Source: an uncultured Collinsella sp.
GTDB taxonomy: Bacteria; Actinomycetota; Coriobacteriia; Coriobacteriales; Coriobacteriaceae
DNA: 64,000 nt
Assembly (NCBI GenBank): GCA_934654775.1
Contig: CAKUGR010000012.1
Span: 1 to 64,000 of the forward strand
Direction of reading: 5' to 3'
Position 1 is the stretch's first letter; each line of letters opens with the position of its first letter. Under the pieces are notes generated by a model. The model was given only the letters and a program-made list of their open reading frames with translations. It was not told the DNA's origin and did not search any database. Both the position numbers and the translations under genes were made by a program. Of this stretch, positions 25,281-34,760 are shown one piece after another.

Positions 25281-26675
25281 ATGTGCAATGTTTCGCTCAA
25301 CGGTACGCAGCCGACCGATGCCTCCATCCGTGTCCTGCGTGCGCTTGAGGCAGCCGGTCTTGAGGCTTGGTACGTAGGCGGTTGGGTGCGTGATGCCCTG
25401 ATGGGGCGCCCCAGCCATGATGTTGACATGTGCTGCAGCGGCCTGTGGCAGGAGTCCAAAGCGGCGCTCGAGGCAGCGGATATCGCCGTGGTTGAATCGG
25501 GCATTAAATTCGGTGGCATTACGGCTATTTGCGATGGCGAGCGCATTGAGGTCACCACCTACCGCCTGGACGGCTTTTACACCGATGGTCGCCATCCCCA
25601 GAGTGTGGAGCGTGCGGCGTCGCTTGAGGACGACCTGGCGCGTCGCGACTTTACCGTTAACGCTATGGCCTGGCATCCCGAGCGCGGTCTTGTCGACCGC
25701 TACGATGGCCAGGGCGATCTGAAGCGCAAGCTCATTCGCGCCGTTGGTGATCCCAAGCGTCGTTTTAACGAGGATGCGCTTCGCATGCTGCGCGCGGTGC
25801 GTTTTGCCTGCCGTCTGGATTTTATGATCGAGCCTGAGACCAAACAGGCGCTTGCCGAGTGCGCGCCGCTGCTCGATGCTGTGGCGCGCGAGCGCGTGGG
25901 CATTGAGCTCGAGGGCATCCTTTCGACCGGCCATGGGGGAGACGCGATGCTGCGCTACCCCGAGCTTGTTTGCGCCGCCGTGCCCGAGCTCGCGTCTGCT
26001 CGCGGGTTTGATCAGCGCAGTGTCTATCATGCGTTTAACGTCTACGAACATATCGCCCGCGTGCTGACGGTGGCAGGGGAGCTGGCGCTTTGCGACGGCG
26101 TTGCGCCCTCGTCGAGCCTTATGTGGGCGGCGTTTTTGCACGACGTTTCCAAACCCGAGTGCTTTACGGTCGATCACGACGGCAGCGGACACTTCTACGG
26201 TCATCCCGAGCTCGGCGCCAAGAAGGCGCGTGTCATTATGGATCGCCTAGCGCTCTCGCACGATTTGGTACGCGATGTGTGCCTGCTGATCAAATACCAT
26301 GACAAGCCGCTGCGTCCCGAGCGATCCTGCCTGCTCAATATGATGCGCGCGCTTTCGGGCGAGGGTGTCGATACGCCGCGTCTGATGGACGAGCTCATGG
26401 ACCTTAAGCGTGCCGACACGCTCGGTAAGGCGCCCTCGTGCTTCTATTACGTCGAGACGATCGAGGAGATGCGCGCGCTGACTCACGAGTTGCTGGCGGC
26501 GGGGGAGCCCTATACGCTCAAGATGCTTTCCATCAATGGTGGGGATCTCATCCGCGCGGGCGTTAATCCGGGCCCGGAGCTGGGCAAGCTACTCAACACC
26601 GCCCTCGATGCCGTAATCGAGGATAACATCCCCAACGAGCGCGAAGCACTTCTGGCCCACCTCAACCTTAGGTAG
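25281..26675 (+). CDS. CCA tRNA nucleotidyltransferase / poly(A) polymerase family with HD domain
   Basis: A 464-residue class II nucleotidyltransferase. The head domain has YVGGWVRDALMG and the metal motif SHDVDMC (about residues 32-50), then the RRDFTVNAMAW block (about 121) and the neck domain RFNEDALRMLRAVRFACRL (about 158-176). An HD domain follows (HAFNVYEHI, AAFLHDVSKPE, about 250-290), as in CCA-adding enzymes with phosphodiesterase activity. It matures or repairs tRNA 3' ends; a poly(A) polymerase role cannot be excluded. AGGAGG 8 bases upstream fixes the ATG. Its stop codon lies inside the palindromic element at 26671-26781. Confidence 0.9.
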   Translation: MCNVSLNGTQPTDASIRVLRALEAAGLEAWYVGGWVRDALMGRPSHDVDMCCSGLWQESKAALEAADIAVVESGIKFGGITAICDGERIEVTTYRLDGFYTDGRHPQSVERAASLEDDLARRDFTVNAMAWHPERGLVDRYDGQGDLKRKLIRAVGDPKRRFNEDALRMLRAVRFACRLDFMIEPETKQALAECAPLLDAVARERVGIELEGILSTGHGGDAMLRYPELVCAAVPELASARGFDQRSVYHAFNVYEHIARVLTVAGELALCDGVAPSSSLMWAAFLHDVSKPECFTVDHDGSGHFYGHPELGAKKARVIMDRLALSHDLVRDVCLLIKYHDKPLRPERSCLLNMMRALSGEGVDTPRLMDELMDLKRADTLGKAPSCFYYVETIEEMRALTHELLAAGEPYTLKMLSINGGDLIRAGVNPGPELGKLLNTALDAVIEDNIPNEREALLAHLNLR

Positions 26676-26781
26676 TTAATTTGGGACGGGGCTTTTTTTA
26701 GCTACCACTGCTTTCAATCGTTTGAACCGCTCGTGATTTTGGCATGGGTAGCTAAAAAATCCCCGTCCCAAATTAACTACC
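26671..26781. repeat. Long palindromic element E (35-base arms)
   Basis: The left arm 26671-26706 and right arm 26747-26781 pair over about 34 positions (one mismatch, one extra T). Key motifs are TTTGGGACGGGG, a T-run and AGCTACC. A small hairpin (TTCAA/TTGAA) sits in the loop. The left arm contains the stop codon of the upstream gene. A shorter related GGGACGG...CCCCGTCCC palindrome occurs at 61337-61389. Confidence 0.88.
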
Positions 26782-26840
26782 CATTTGACCTGCGCGTTCC
26801 ATAACCTGCCAACAATTTTTAGGCAATTTGGAATTTCTTC

Positions 26841-26869
26841 TTGCGCTTGCGTTTTTTGTCCCGTAATAT
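26841..26869 (+). promoter_or_regulatory. Promoter of the tRNA-Glu pair
   Basis: TTGCGC (26841-26846) and TAATAT (26864-26869) with 17-base spacing, 35 bases before the first tRNA. Confidence 0.65.
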
Positions 26870-26903
26870 ATTTCATCGCAGCACGGCAGTGCAGATGTCA
26901 TGT

Positions 26904-26980
26904 GGCCCGTTCGTCTAGCGGTTTAGGACGCCGCCCTCTCAAGGCGGAGATCACCAGTTCGAATCTGGTACGGGCTACCA
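26904..26980 (+). tRNA. tRNA-Glu (anticodon CTC), copy 1
   Basis: A 77-base cloverleaf with encoded CCA. The anticodon stem CCGCC/GGCGG holds loop CTCTCAA, giving anticodon CTC (codon GAG). T-arm GGTTCGAATCT-like sequence is present as AGTTCGAATCT. The acceptor pairs GGCCCGT with ACGGGCT. Confidence 0.96.
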
Positions 26981-27002
26981 TTTCTTTTCTGCTGAGGCTT
27001 AT

Positions 27003-27079
27003 GGCCCGTTCGTCTAGCGGTTTAGGACGCCGCCCTCTCAAGGCGGAGATCACCAGTTCGAATCTGGTACGGGCTACCA
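27003..27079 (+). tRNA. tRNA-Glu (anticodon CTC), copy 2
   Basis: Identical in sequence to copy 1, with a 22-base spacer between them. The tandem arrangement raises the dose of the tRNA for GAG, which is the favoured Glu codon in this window. Confidence 0.96.
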
Positions 27080-27089
27080 TGAATCTGAG

Positions 27090-27122
27090 ACCCGGACTTC
27101 TCACGGAAGTCCGGGTTTTTTA
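27090..27122 (+). terminator. Terminator of the tRNA-Glu transcript
   Basis: ACCCGGACTT (27090-27099) pairs with AAGTCCGGGT (27107-27116), followed by a T-run. Confidence 0.92.
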
Positions 27123-27230
27123 TTTCCGAGCAAACCATCTGCAATTCCTATTTGGCCCATAGCTTTACGTTCTGCTTGTGGCCCTTGCGGGTACAATATG
27201 CAAGATATTTGGACGGTCAGAAGGAGCCTC

Positions 27231-28535
27231 ATGACGGAGTCCTCTCAACATACATCTAAGCCCCAGGTCGAGGTTGAGGCCTCGGGCGGCGATGATAACA
27301 AGGGTGCACGTCGCGGTGCCATTTTTATCGGCGTCGTGCTGGTTGGCTATATCGTTTATCTGATTGCGACCGGTCAGATGGGGCAGTTCTGGGCCGCCAT
27401 GTCGAGCGTTCAGATGCCCTGGCTCATTGCCGCATGTTTTTGTATGTTCCTGTACCTGTTCTTTGGCATCGTGGCCTATGCAATCGCTGTCTGGCTCGAT
27501 CCCAATTCGCCCGTCGGCATCCGCGACCTGATCTCGGTCGAAGCGAGCGGCATCTTCTTTGGCAACCTGACGCCCATGATGATGGGCTCCACGCCTGCCC
27601 AGATCTACCGCCTGACCAAGGCGGGCCAAAACGTCGGCGAGGCCGGTGCCACGCAGTTCACCCGATTTATCGTGTATCAGTTTGGCCTTGTTGCCTGGGG
27701 CGCCATTCTACTGCTTGCCCGCATGCCGTTTTTCGCCGAGCGCTATGGCGACATGACGCTGCTGTGCGTCTTTAGCTTTGGTGGTCACTGCTGCATTCTG
27801 CTTGGCATCTTTGCCGTCGCGCTCATGCCCAAGACCGTCACGCGCGTCGCGCACTGCATCATCAATTGGCTCGAGCGAATGGGCGTCTCGGCCACCAAGA
27901 TCGAGGGCTGGCGCACGTTTGTCGACGGCGAAATCTACTCCTTCTCCGAGAAGTTCAAGCTTTCGGCCGGCCACTTTTCATCCATGCTGCTCACGGTGGT
28001 GATCACCATGTTGCAGCTCGCGTTTTTCTACCTCGTGCCGTTTTTCTTGATGCTTGCCTTTGGCCACCACGAAGTCGACTTTTTCTCGGTCATGGCCGCG
28101 AGCGCCTTTGTTCAGCTCCTGAGCTCTGCTGTTCCCCTGCCCGGTGGCACCGGCGGTGCCGAGGGCGGCTTCGCGCTGTTCCTGGGTCATTTCTTTGGGT
28201 CGGCGTCGACTGCCGGTTATCTGCTGTGGCGCCTCATTACGTTTATCGCGCCGACTATTTTGGCCGCGCCCCTGCTGGGCCTTAAGAGCGCTCACAACGA
28301 GAGTATCCACGCACGCTGGGATCGCGTGATGCGCAAGCTTGGACGAACGCCTCAGACGTCCTCTAAGCCGGCAAAGCCCCATCCTGTGAACGCGTTTACG
28401 GTGGATCCCAATCAGCATGTTCAGAAGGCATCTGGGGCCGCCAAACCGGCACATAAGGCCTATGTGCGCCAGACGGGCGACGGCATCCGTGTGTCCCCGG
28501 CTGCTTTGAACAAAAAGAAGCTCCCTAAGGCGTAA
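27231..28535 (+). CDS. YbhN/LPG-synthase transmembrane-domain (flippase-like) protein
   Basis: A 434-residue protein with about eight membrane segments between residues 25 and 350. It has family features such as EASGIFFGNLTPMMMGSTPAQ (quoted in part: GNLTPMMMGSTPAQ, about 112-125) and the SAVPLPGGTGGAEGGF motif (about 300-315). This domain forms the flippase half of MprF and stand-alone lipid-handling proteins. No synthase domain is attached. The C-terminal 75 residues are basic and hydrophilic. GAAGGAG 5 bases upstream fixes the ATG at 27231. Substrate unknown. Confidence 0.85.
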   Translation: MTESSQHTSKPQVEVEASGGDDNKGARRGAIFIGVVLVGYIVYLIATGQMGQFWAAMSSVQMPWLIAACFCMFLYLFFGIVAYAIAVWLDPNSPVGIRDLISVEASGIFFGNLTPMMMGSTPAQIYRLTKAGQNVGEAGATQFTRFIVYQFGLVAWGAILLLARMPFFAERYGDMTLLCVFSFGGHCCILLGIFAVALMPKTVTRVAHCIINWLERMGVSATKIEGWRTFVDGEIYSFSEKFKLSAGHFSSMLLTVVITMLQLAFFYLVPFFLMLAFGHHEVDFFSVMAASAFVQLLSSAVPLPGGTGGAEGGFALFLGHFFGSASTAGYLLWRLITFIAPTILAAPLLGLKSAHNESIHARWDRVMRKLGRTPQTSSKPAKPHPVNAFTVDPNQHVQKASGAAKPAHKAYVRQTGDGIRVSPAALNKKKLPKA

Positions 28536-28653
28536 TAGTTGGTCGTGCGTTCTTCATGTTGCCGGGCATTTTTGTTCCGGATGGGGGATAATCCTCTTAC
28601 GTAGATTAACTCTCATCTGTTGATGAATGCTTGCATTCCGAAGGGACACGTCC

Positions 28654-29265
28654 ATGGCCACCAGCAAACCGCGCCTTGACCGCCGCATCGTTCGCAGCCG
28701 CAATGCCATCCTTTCTGCGTTTGAGCGCCTGTTGATGGATAAGCCACTTGCCGACATTACCGTGAGTGCCATCGCGCGTGAGGCAAATGTCGACCGCAAG
28801 ACCTTTTACGTTCACTTTGGCACGGTCGACGGCCTGCTCGATGCTATCGCCGCCGATGTGGTCGAGATGATCGTCGACTCTGTCGAAAAGACGCTTTCCA
28901 CTATGGGCAGTGACCCCAACGAACGCGCCCTTGGAGCGGCGGCTACCTTCTTCAAGACTATCAACGAGGCACTTTGCAATAACCTCGTGCTCAATCGCCA
29001 GCTGATTGAAAACATCCCGCTCGACGATTTTATGACGCGTTTGCGCGTGCCGCTCGAGCACGAGATTGCCGAGCGCGACCTGCTGCCCGACGGCCTCAGG
29101 GACGAGATGTTCGACTATTATCTAGCGTTTTTGCTTTCGGGCATTATCGGCATTTACCGCACGTGGGCGCTCTCCGATGGCTCGGTGCCCATCGAGCGCA
29201 TCTCGGAGGTCGCTAACAATCTGACGTTGAGCGGACTATCGAGCCTGGAATCTCGTTTCGAATAG
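28654..29265 (+). CDS. TetR/AcrR family transcriptional regulator
   Basis: A 203-residue protein with an N-terminal HTH (about residues 20-62: ADITVSAIAREANVDRKTFY) and an all-helical ligand domain resembling the TetR_C_8 type. It converges on a MacAB-like efflux operon, the likely target, though this is inference from proximity. AAGGGA 7 bases before the ATG at 28654 supports this start over 28627. Confidence 0.87.
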   Translation: MATSKPRLDRRIVRSRNAILSAFERLLMDKPLADITVSAIAREANVDRKTFYVHFGTVDGLLDAIAADVVEMIVDSVEKTLSTMGSDPNERALGAAATFFKTINEALCNNLVLNRQLIENIPLDDFMTRLRVPLEHEIAERDLLPDGLRDEMFDYYLAFLLSGIIGIYRTWALSDGSVPIERISEVANNLTLSGLSSLESRFE

Positions 29266-29285
29266 CACTAGTGCCTTATCCCCCC

Positions 29286-29358
29286 CTGAGTTGCGGTGAA
29301 ATAAGGACTGAATAGGCCTTTTAACAGCTTAAACACTTCCTATTTCACCGCAACTCAG
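29286..29358. repeat. Palindromic element family A, copy A2
   Basis: Arms CTGAGTTGCGGTGAAATA (29286-29303) and its exact complement (29341-29358); the tips beyond differ slightly. It lies between a convergent TetR gene and efflux permease gene, 10 bases past the permease stop. Confidence 0.9.
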
Positions 29359-29368
29359 AGGGATTGCA

Positions 29369-30583
29369 TTACTGGTAGCGCAGGCACTCCACGGGGTCGA
29401 GTTTTGCTGCCCGGCGGGCGGGGTAGAAGCCGAAGATCACGCCGATGACGACCGATACCGCAAAGGCCAGCAGCACCGTGGCGATCGAAAAACTCGGCGT
29501 AATGGTTCCGCTGGCGCCGAGCTCGCCAAGTACGCCAGAGCCTGCGGCAAAGATTGCCAAGCCCCAGGCCAGCAGGTAGCCAATCAAAACACCCAGCAGA
29601 CCTCCAGTGATGCACAGTGCCGAGGATTCGGCCAAAAACTGCGCGGTGATATCGCGACGGCTGGCGCCCAGCGCGCGGCGAATGCCGATTTCGCGAATGC
29701 GTTCGGTCACGTTGGTGAGCATCATGTTCATGATGCCGATACCGCCCACGAGCAGCGAAATGCTGGCAACGGCGCCCATGATGAGCGAAAACGCGCCCAT
29801 AAAGGAGTTGAGGGCGTCGATGGCGCTTTTCATCGAGGTCGCCGAGACGCTGTCGTATTCGTCGTCGTCCGCAATGCCCTTCATGCTGCGCACCTTGGAC
29901 TCAATCGTTTTGCAGAGTTCATCCATGTCGGTTCCCTCGACGGCGAGCGCCGTTACGCTGGGAAACGATGGGTTCTCGTCGCCAAAGAGGCCCGAGATGG
30001 TCTCTCGCGGCATATACAGCGTGAGGGAGCCCATGGAGTCGTTGCCGCCGTCGATGACGCCGACAATTTGCACCTCGCCGTTGGACACCTTGATGGTCTT
30101 GCCCAGCGCGTCCTGTTCGTTGCCGTACAGCTGGTCGGCGCCGCCGCGGCTGATGAGCGCTACGCGTGCACCCGATTGGGACTCGGCCTGGGTGTAGGTG
30201 CGCCCCGCGACGAGCTTGCTGGCGCCCATCGCGTCGAGCATGTCGCTGTCGACGCCCTGCGCCATGACGGTATAGCTTTTGTCACCGGCCTTGTACTCGG
30301 TATAGGCGCTGTCCACGATGCCGATCTGCTCAATCTGCGGCACCATCTTGCGGAGCTTCTCGACGTCCGACTCGGTGAGCTCCTGCGAGGAATAAATCTG
30401 CACCATACGCGCGGCGTTGAGACCCAGGCTGTTGACCAGGCTGTTTTGGATACCGCCGATAAGCGAGGTCATGGCAATGACGGAGGCGATGCCGATAACA
30501 ATGCCCAGGATGGTGAGCAGGCTGCGTCCCTTGTTGGCCTCGAGTGAGTGAAGGGCTTCTTGGATAAGGTCGCGCGTGCTCAT
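29369..30583 (-). CDS. MacB-type ABC transporter permease
   Basis: A 404-residue permease. It has an N-terminal membrane segment (about 20-45: LTILGIVIGIASVIAM), an extracytoplasmic MacB_PCD domain (about 50-250) and three C-terminal FtsX-type segments (about 275-395), including GGIGIMNMMLTNVTERIREIG. It overlaps the ATPase gene by 4 bases. Together with the ATPase and adaptor gene upstream it forms a MacAB-like export system for peptides, antibiotics or siderophore-like compounds. In a Gram-positive cell no TolC partner is expected. Confidence 0.93.
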   Translation of the reverse strand: MSTRDLIQEALHSLEANKGRSLLTILGIVIGIASVIAMTSLIGGIQNSLVNSLGLNAARMVQIYSSQELTESDVEKLRKMVPQIEQIGIVDSAYTEYKAGDKSYTVMAQGVDSDMLDAMGASKLVAGRTYTQAESQSGARVALISRGGADQLYGNEQDALGKTIKVSNGEVQIVGVIDGGNDSMGSLTLYMPRETISGLFGDENPSFPSVTALAVEGTDMDELCKTIESKVRSMKGIADDDEYDSVSATSMKSAIDALNSFMGAFSLIMGAVASISLLVGGIGIMNMMLTNVTERIREIGIRRALGASRRDITAQFLAESSALCITGGLLGVLIGYLLAWGLAIFAAGSGVLGELGASGTITPSFSIATVLLAFAVSVVIGVIFGFYPARRAAKLDPVECLRYQ

Positions 30584-31353
30584 GCCTTCACTCCTTTCGT
30601 CGGATTGGCGTGTTCAGAAATCATGGGCAGGTTATCAACGGCGCCACGCAGGGTCTGCGGCGCGTGCGCGATATATGCGCCGTCGTGGATCCGGCCGTCG
30701 CGAATGGTCACAGCGCGGTCGGCCTCGGCGGCGATGCCGGGATCATGAGTGATAAGCACGATGGTCTTGCCGCGTTCCTGGAGCTTGTGGAAGGTCTCCA
30801 TCACGAGCGCTCCGGTTGTGGAGTCCAGGTTTCCCGTGGGTTCGTCGGCCAGGATGATGGGCGGGTCGTTGACGAGGGCGCGTGCGATGGCAACCCGCTG
30901 CATCTGACCGCCCGAGAGCTCGGAGATGCGGTGCTCCCAGTGGTCGACTGGCAGCGTGACGGCTTGCAGCGCGTGGACGGCGCGCATCTCACGCTGAGCC
31001 CGCGGCACGTTGGTGTACGACAGCGGCAGCATGACGTTTTCGATGACCGAAAGGCGCGGTAGCAGGTTAAAGCTCTGAAAGACAAAGCCAATGCTCAGCG
31101 CGCGGACTTCGGTGAGCTCGTCATCGTCGAGCTCCGCCACGTTGAGTCCCTGGAGGTAATAGTCGCCTGCCGTCGGCTTGTCCAGGCAGCCTAGGATGTT
31201 CATGAGCGTCGACTTACCCGAGCCCGAAGGGCCGGTGATGGCCACGAACTCGCCGGGATTCACCGCCAGGCTCACGTTGTGCAGGATATGGGCGCAGCCG
31301 GCTTCGCTCTCAAAGATGCGGTGCACGTTGCGGATGTCGATGACGGGGCGCAT
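30580..31353 (-). CDS. MacB/LolD-type ABC transporter ATPase
   Basis: A 257-residue ATPase. It carries Walker [16 protein letters not shown] (about residue 40), the Q-loop, the signature [15 protein letters not shown] (about 145) and Walker [15 protein letters not shown] (about 167), followed by [12 protein letters not shown]. It powers the FtsX-type permease encoded immediately downstream, with start and stop overlapping on both sides (ATGA and one-base overlaps). Confidence 0.95.
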   Translation of the reverse strand: MRPVIDIRNVHRIFESEAGCAHILHNVSLAVNPGEFVAITGPSGSGKSTLMNILGCLDKPTAGDYYLQGLNVAELDDDELTEVRALSIGFVFQSFNLLPRLSVIENVMLPLSYTNVPRAQREMRAVHALQAVTLPVDHWEHRISELSGGQMQRVAIARALVNDPPIILADEPTGNLDSTTGALVMETFHKLQERGKTIVLITHDPGIAAEADRAVTIRDGRIHDGAYIAHAPQTLRGAVDNLPMISEHANPTKGVKA

Positions 31354-32768
31354 TACATGCCCTCGTCGGCAGACATGCTACCGGTGTCGCCGCCGTCGGC
31401 CGTCATGCCCGCGCCCGTGTCCATAACGAGGGTGTCGCCTTCGCGCAGCTTGGTGACAGGTACGTCCGGGTTGATCTCGTTGCCCTGGTCGTCGCGCTTG
31501 ACCTGCGTCTTGCCAACCACGGCGTCGTTGTCGTTTTGCGTCACGACGGTCACCTTTACTCGGCGTGTTTCCTTGCCCCCGTCGTCGGTCGCCACGTTAA
31601 CGTAATAGTGCTCGCCGTCTTCGGTCATGAGGGCCATCGTGGGCACCATCACCACGTCGTCGAGCTGCTCGGTTACCACCGAGACCTCGGCCGTCATACC
31701 TGGCTTCAGGCGCGCATCGGGCGCTTCAATCAAAATATCGACGTTAAAGGTCACACTGCCGCCGCCGTTGGCGTCGGAATTTGCCACCGAGGCGATAGCC
31801 GTGACCGTTCCCTGGCTCACGATATCGGGAAAAGCCGGATAGGTAACGTTGGCGCTCTGGCCCACGGCGATCTTGGCGATGTCCTTTTCACCCACCTGAA
31901 CGGTGACCTTCATCTTGGAGAGGTCGGCGATCTGCATGCACTGCTTGCCGCCGCTCGTATCGCCTTCGCCCATAATCATGCCGCCTGTCACCGTGGCGCC
32001 GACCTTGGCGTTGAGCTCGACGATGCTGCCCGAGCTGGGCGCGGTCACGGTGCGTTCGGCGGCTTTGGCGTTGGCTTGGTCCAGGGTCGCCTGGGCCGAG
32101 GCTAGGTTGCGTTGGGCGTTCGAGACGGCACTCGTGTCGGCGGTGCCGCTGGCGCCACTCGCGCTTGCCGCATCTGTGTCAGTCGCCGGAGCTGCTTGGG
32201 CGGCTGCTACCGCTTTCTGTGCGTTGGCGAGGTCTTCCTGTGCCGCTGCCACCGCGCGCTGCGCCTCGGCGACGTTGCGATCGAGCTCGTCGTTTTTAAT
32301 GGTCATGAGCACGTCGCCCTCGTTGACGGACTGGCCGGCTTGCACGTTGATTGATGCCACCGTGCCGTCGACAGAAGGGGAGACCACCGAAGCCGAGATA
32401 GGCTTGAGCTGGCCTTTTGCCTCGACGGTGGTCGTAAACGTGCCCTCGGTGACCATGTCGGTCACCGGCCCGTTGGTGCCTGCGGGCCGTGCGTTGATGA
32501 CTAAGGTCACGACAACGGCGATGAGCACAATGGCGGCCACGACTCCTGCCGCAATGCCGCGCCGGATGAGCTTTTTGCGCCGACGCTCGGCACGCTTCGC
32601 CTTGAGCTTGGCGTAGGCCTCTTCGTCAGAAATCTCGGTTGTATCACTTGTGCTGCCGTTTTGCTGTGTTGCGTGCACGTTTGTTATGAGGGGAAGCGTT
32701 TCGGTGGCACCCTCGGGCGCTCGCTCGGCATCATCCGGTCCCGGGGTGATGTTGGGGACATTCGACAT
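31353..32768 (-). CDS. HlyD/MacA-like efflux adaptor protein
   Basis: A 471-residue protein. A charged cytoplasmic N-terminus (about 1-70, with the basic stretch AKRAERRRKKLIRR) precedes one membrane segment (about 71-92), a biotinyl-lipoyl-like half (INVQAGQSVNEGDVLM), an Ala-rich coiled-coil hairpin (about 165-255) and a beta-barrel domain. It presumably links the permease to the envelope. The start at 32768 is preceded by AAAGGAG; an earlier in-frame ATG at 32831 would add 21 residues without a good ribosome site. First gene of the three-gene operon. Confidence 0.9.
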   Translation of the reverse strand: MSNVPNITPGPDDAERAPEGATETLPLITNVHATQQNGSTSDTTEISDEEAYAKLKAKRAERRRKKLIRRGIAAGVVAAIVLIAVVVTLVINARPAGTNGPVTDMVTEGTFTTTVEAKGQLKPISASVVSPSVDGTVASINVQAGQSVNEGDVLMTIKNDELDRNVAEAQRAVAAAQEDLANAQKAVAAAQAAPATDTDAASASGASGTADTSAVSNAQRNLASAQATLDQANAKAAERTVTAPSSGSIVELNAKVGATVTGGMIMGEGDTSGGKQCMQIADLSKMKVTVQVGEKDIAKIAVGQSANVTYPAFPDIVSQGTVTAIASVANSDANGGGSVTFNVDILIEAPDARLKPGMTAEVSVVTEQLDDVVMVPTMALMTEDGEHYYVNVATDDGGKETRRVKVTVVTQNDNDAVVGKTQVKRDDQGNEINPDVPVTKLREGDTLVMDTGAGMTADGGDTGSMSADEGM

Positions 32769-32897
32769 GGCGTCTCCTTTATAGAAAGTTCCTCGATAAG
32801 TATATGCGCCCGTCGCGAGGGGCGGGCGCATATGGCGGTATCTTTCGGAACTGTTATATTTGAGCGTCAGTTCCCCGTTGTGCGAAGGCGTGTTTTC

Positions 32898-34643
32898 CTA
32901 CGAGTGCACGACCACGCACAGGCCCACGCTGATGCAGTCGTGGAGCGCCTTGGCATCGGCCAGGCGCAGGTTGATGCAGCCGTGGCTTCCGCACCACTTA
33001 TAGGACTCGGCGCTGTCGAAGCTCTTGTCGTTTTGCCAGGTGGCGTCGTGGAATCCGATCATATTGCCTTCGAACGGCATCCAATAGCTGACCGGGCTCT
33101 CGTATTTGGGCTTACCGGTCGCGGGGTCTTTGGCACCGATGAGCTTGCTTGCGCCGTCGTTGCTGTTGATCTGCCACACGCCCTCCGGGGTGGCGTCTTC
33201 GCCCGGTTTGCCGGAAATAAAGTTGGCCTCCCACACGATATTGCCGTTCTCGTCGTAGTAGCGCGCGTGCTGCTCGGACAGGTCGACGTCGATATAGGCC
33301 TTCCAATCGGGCTCGCCCTTGGCGGTAAACGTGTCGGCCTTCTTGGAGTACGAAATCTCGATATCGCCGGTCTGCTTGTTATTGATAGCGTCCTCGACCT
33401 GCTTGGCGAGCGTGTCGCTGTCGATGGACCAGCCAAAGTCGCCGCCCTCGACAGCGCACTCCTTTCCGTCGGCGCGTGTCCACCAGCGGGTGGAGCCCAC
33501 GGTGTTAAAGCCGTTGGCGAGCTCGGCGGCCCAGCTGCCGATCTGCGACGTATCGAGCGTGGGGTTGGCCGGATCGGCAAAGCTGATCCACTGCAGCACC
33601 GAGCTGCCGTCCACCTTGCCGGCATCATTGCCGTTGAGCTTAAGAGTCACGTTGACGCCCAAGAAGTTGTTAGCGGCATCGCATGCAGCCTGAATCTGGT
33701 CGTTGGTGAGGGTGCCGTTGAGCGGTTCGTAGGCGTCGTTTCCGATCTTGGTGATATCGACGTTCTCGGCGAGCGATGCGAGCTCGATCTCGGCATATTT
33801 GATGACATGCTCGCGGTTGATCTTCTCGTTGGAACGGGCCTTATCAACGGTGAACTTGCCGGCCTTCTCGTCATAGGAGCTGGCGGCCTCGAAGGTGCCC
33901 GAGCGGCCCTCATTGAACTCATCGATGGCGCTGCCCAGGCCCTCCTCAAACTGCTTTTGGTCAAAGGCATCGGAGAGCATGGACAGGTCGACGTCCTGGT
34001 CCAAGTCGACCGAGCCGTTCTTGGTGGCGCTAACGGTTTTGCCGTTGAGCGAAGAGATGAGGCGCGATGGCCACAGCAGCGGCTCGTTTTTGCTGATAAT
34101 CTCGTGGGCGGCTTCCTCGCCATCGACGATGGGCTCGTCGGACTCGGGCTGGTAGGTCCAGCTAAAGTCATCGCCCGACACGGTGAGCTTGTAGTGCTTC
34201 CATGCCGAGTTGACCTTGGTGGCTGCCGAAGATGCGTTAGAGAGCGAGATATCGACGCCGGCGATGGTAGTGTTGGGGTATGCGATCTGCGAGAACGCCA
34301 CGACGCCTACGATGTAGACGATCGCGACGAGGCCGAGTACGACAAAGAGGGCCGTTTTTCCGCCCGACTTGCTGCTTTTGTTGGTGCGCTTGTCCACGGG
34401 GCCGCGATTGTTTGCCGCGCGAGCGTGCGAAGGGCCCTGCTTGGGGGCGGCACCCTGTGCGGGGCGCTGCTGATATTGTTGATGCGGCTGGTATTGACGC
34501 TGATTCGGGCGCTGAGAGGCATTGGCCGGGCCGTGTTGTTGGCTGTGAGCCGGCGCGATGGGGCGCGGCGATTGGACGCCGCCAGTATGCCTACTGGGCT
34601 GTTGCGGATCGGGAATCATGCTGCTGCGATCGATTTGCGACAT
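32898..34643 (-). CDS. L,D-transpeptidase with N-terminal membrane anchor and VanW/PG-binding-4 domains
   Basis: A 581-residue envelope enzyme that forms 3-3 crosslinks or attaches proteins to peptidoglycan. A Gln/Pro-rich cytoplasmic tail (about 1-92) is followed by a membrane segment (about 96-117), two PG_binding_4-type repeats (about 130-430) and a C-terminal YkuD catalytic domain (about 450-581). The catalytic motif is CGSHGCINLRLADA (about 551), with the nucleophile Cys after SHG. AAGGAA 9 bases before the ATG supports the start. A TATAAT lies upstream on the minus strand. The disordered Gln/Pro tail resembles that of MltG at 6882. Confidence 0.92.
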   Translation of the reverse strand: MSQIDRSSMIPDPQQPSRHTGGVQSPRPIAPAHSQQHGPANASQRPNQRQYQPHQQYQQRPAQGAAPKQGPSHARAANNRGPVDKRTNKSSKSGGKTALFVVLGLVAIVYIVGVVAFSQIAYPNTTIAGVDISLSNASSAATKVNSAWKHYKLTVSGDDFSWTYQPESDEPIVDGEEAAHEIISKNEPLLWPSRLISSLNGKTVSATKNGSVDLDQDVDLSMLSDAFDQKQFEEGLGSAIDEFNEGRSGTFEAASSYDEKAGKFTVDKARSNEKINREHVIKYAEIELASLAENVDITKIGNDAYEPLNGTLTNDQIQAACDAANNFLGVNVTLKLNGNDAGKVDGSSVLQWISFADPANPTLDTSQIGSWAAELANGFNTVGSTRWWTRADGKECAVEGGDFGWSIDSDTLAKQVEDAINNKQTGDIEISYSKKADTFTAKGEPDWKAYIDVDLSEQHARYYDENGNIVWEANFISGKPGEDATPEGVWQINSNDGASKLIGAKDPATGKPKYESPVSYWMPFEGNMIGFHDATWQNDKSFDSAESYKWCGSHGCINLRLADAKALHDCISVGLCVVVHS

Positions 34644-34700
34644 CGTTTATATTTCCTTCGAGTTTCGCCTTGCGGCTCATCGTGTTTTAACTGGGCTTGC

Positions 34701-34706
34701 ATTATA
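34701..34706 (-). promoter_or_regulatory. Candidate -10 box (TATAAT) of the L,D-transpeptidase gene
   Basis: TATAAT on the minus strand about 58 bases before the start codon; no clear -35 box. Confidence 0.4.
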
Positions 34707-34760
34707 GCGATTAGCCTGTTGTTTGTGGTGCGGAAACAGTATCAGTTTGGAGAAGTCTGC

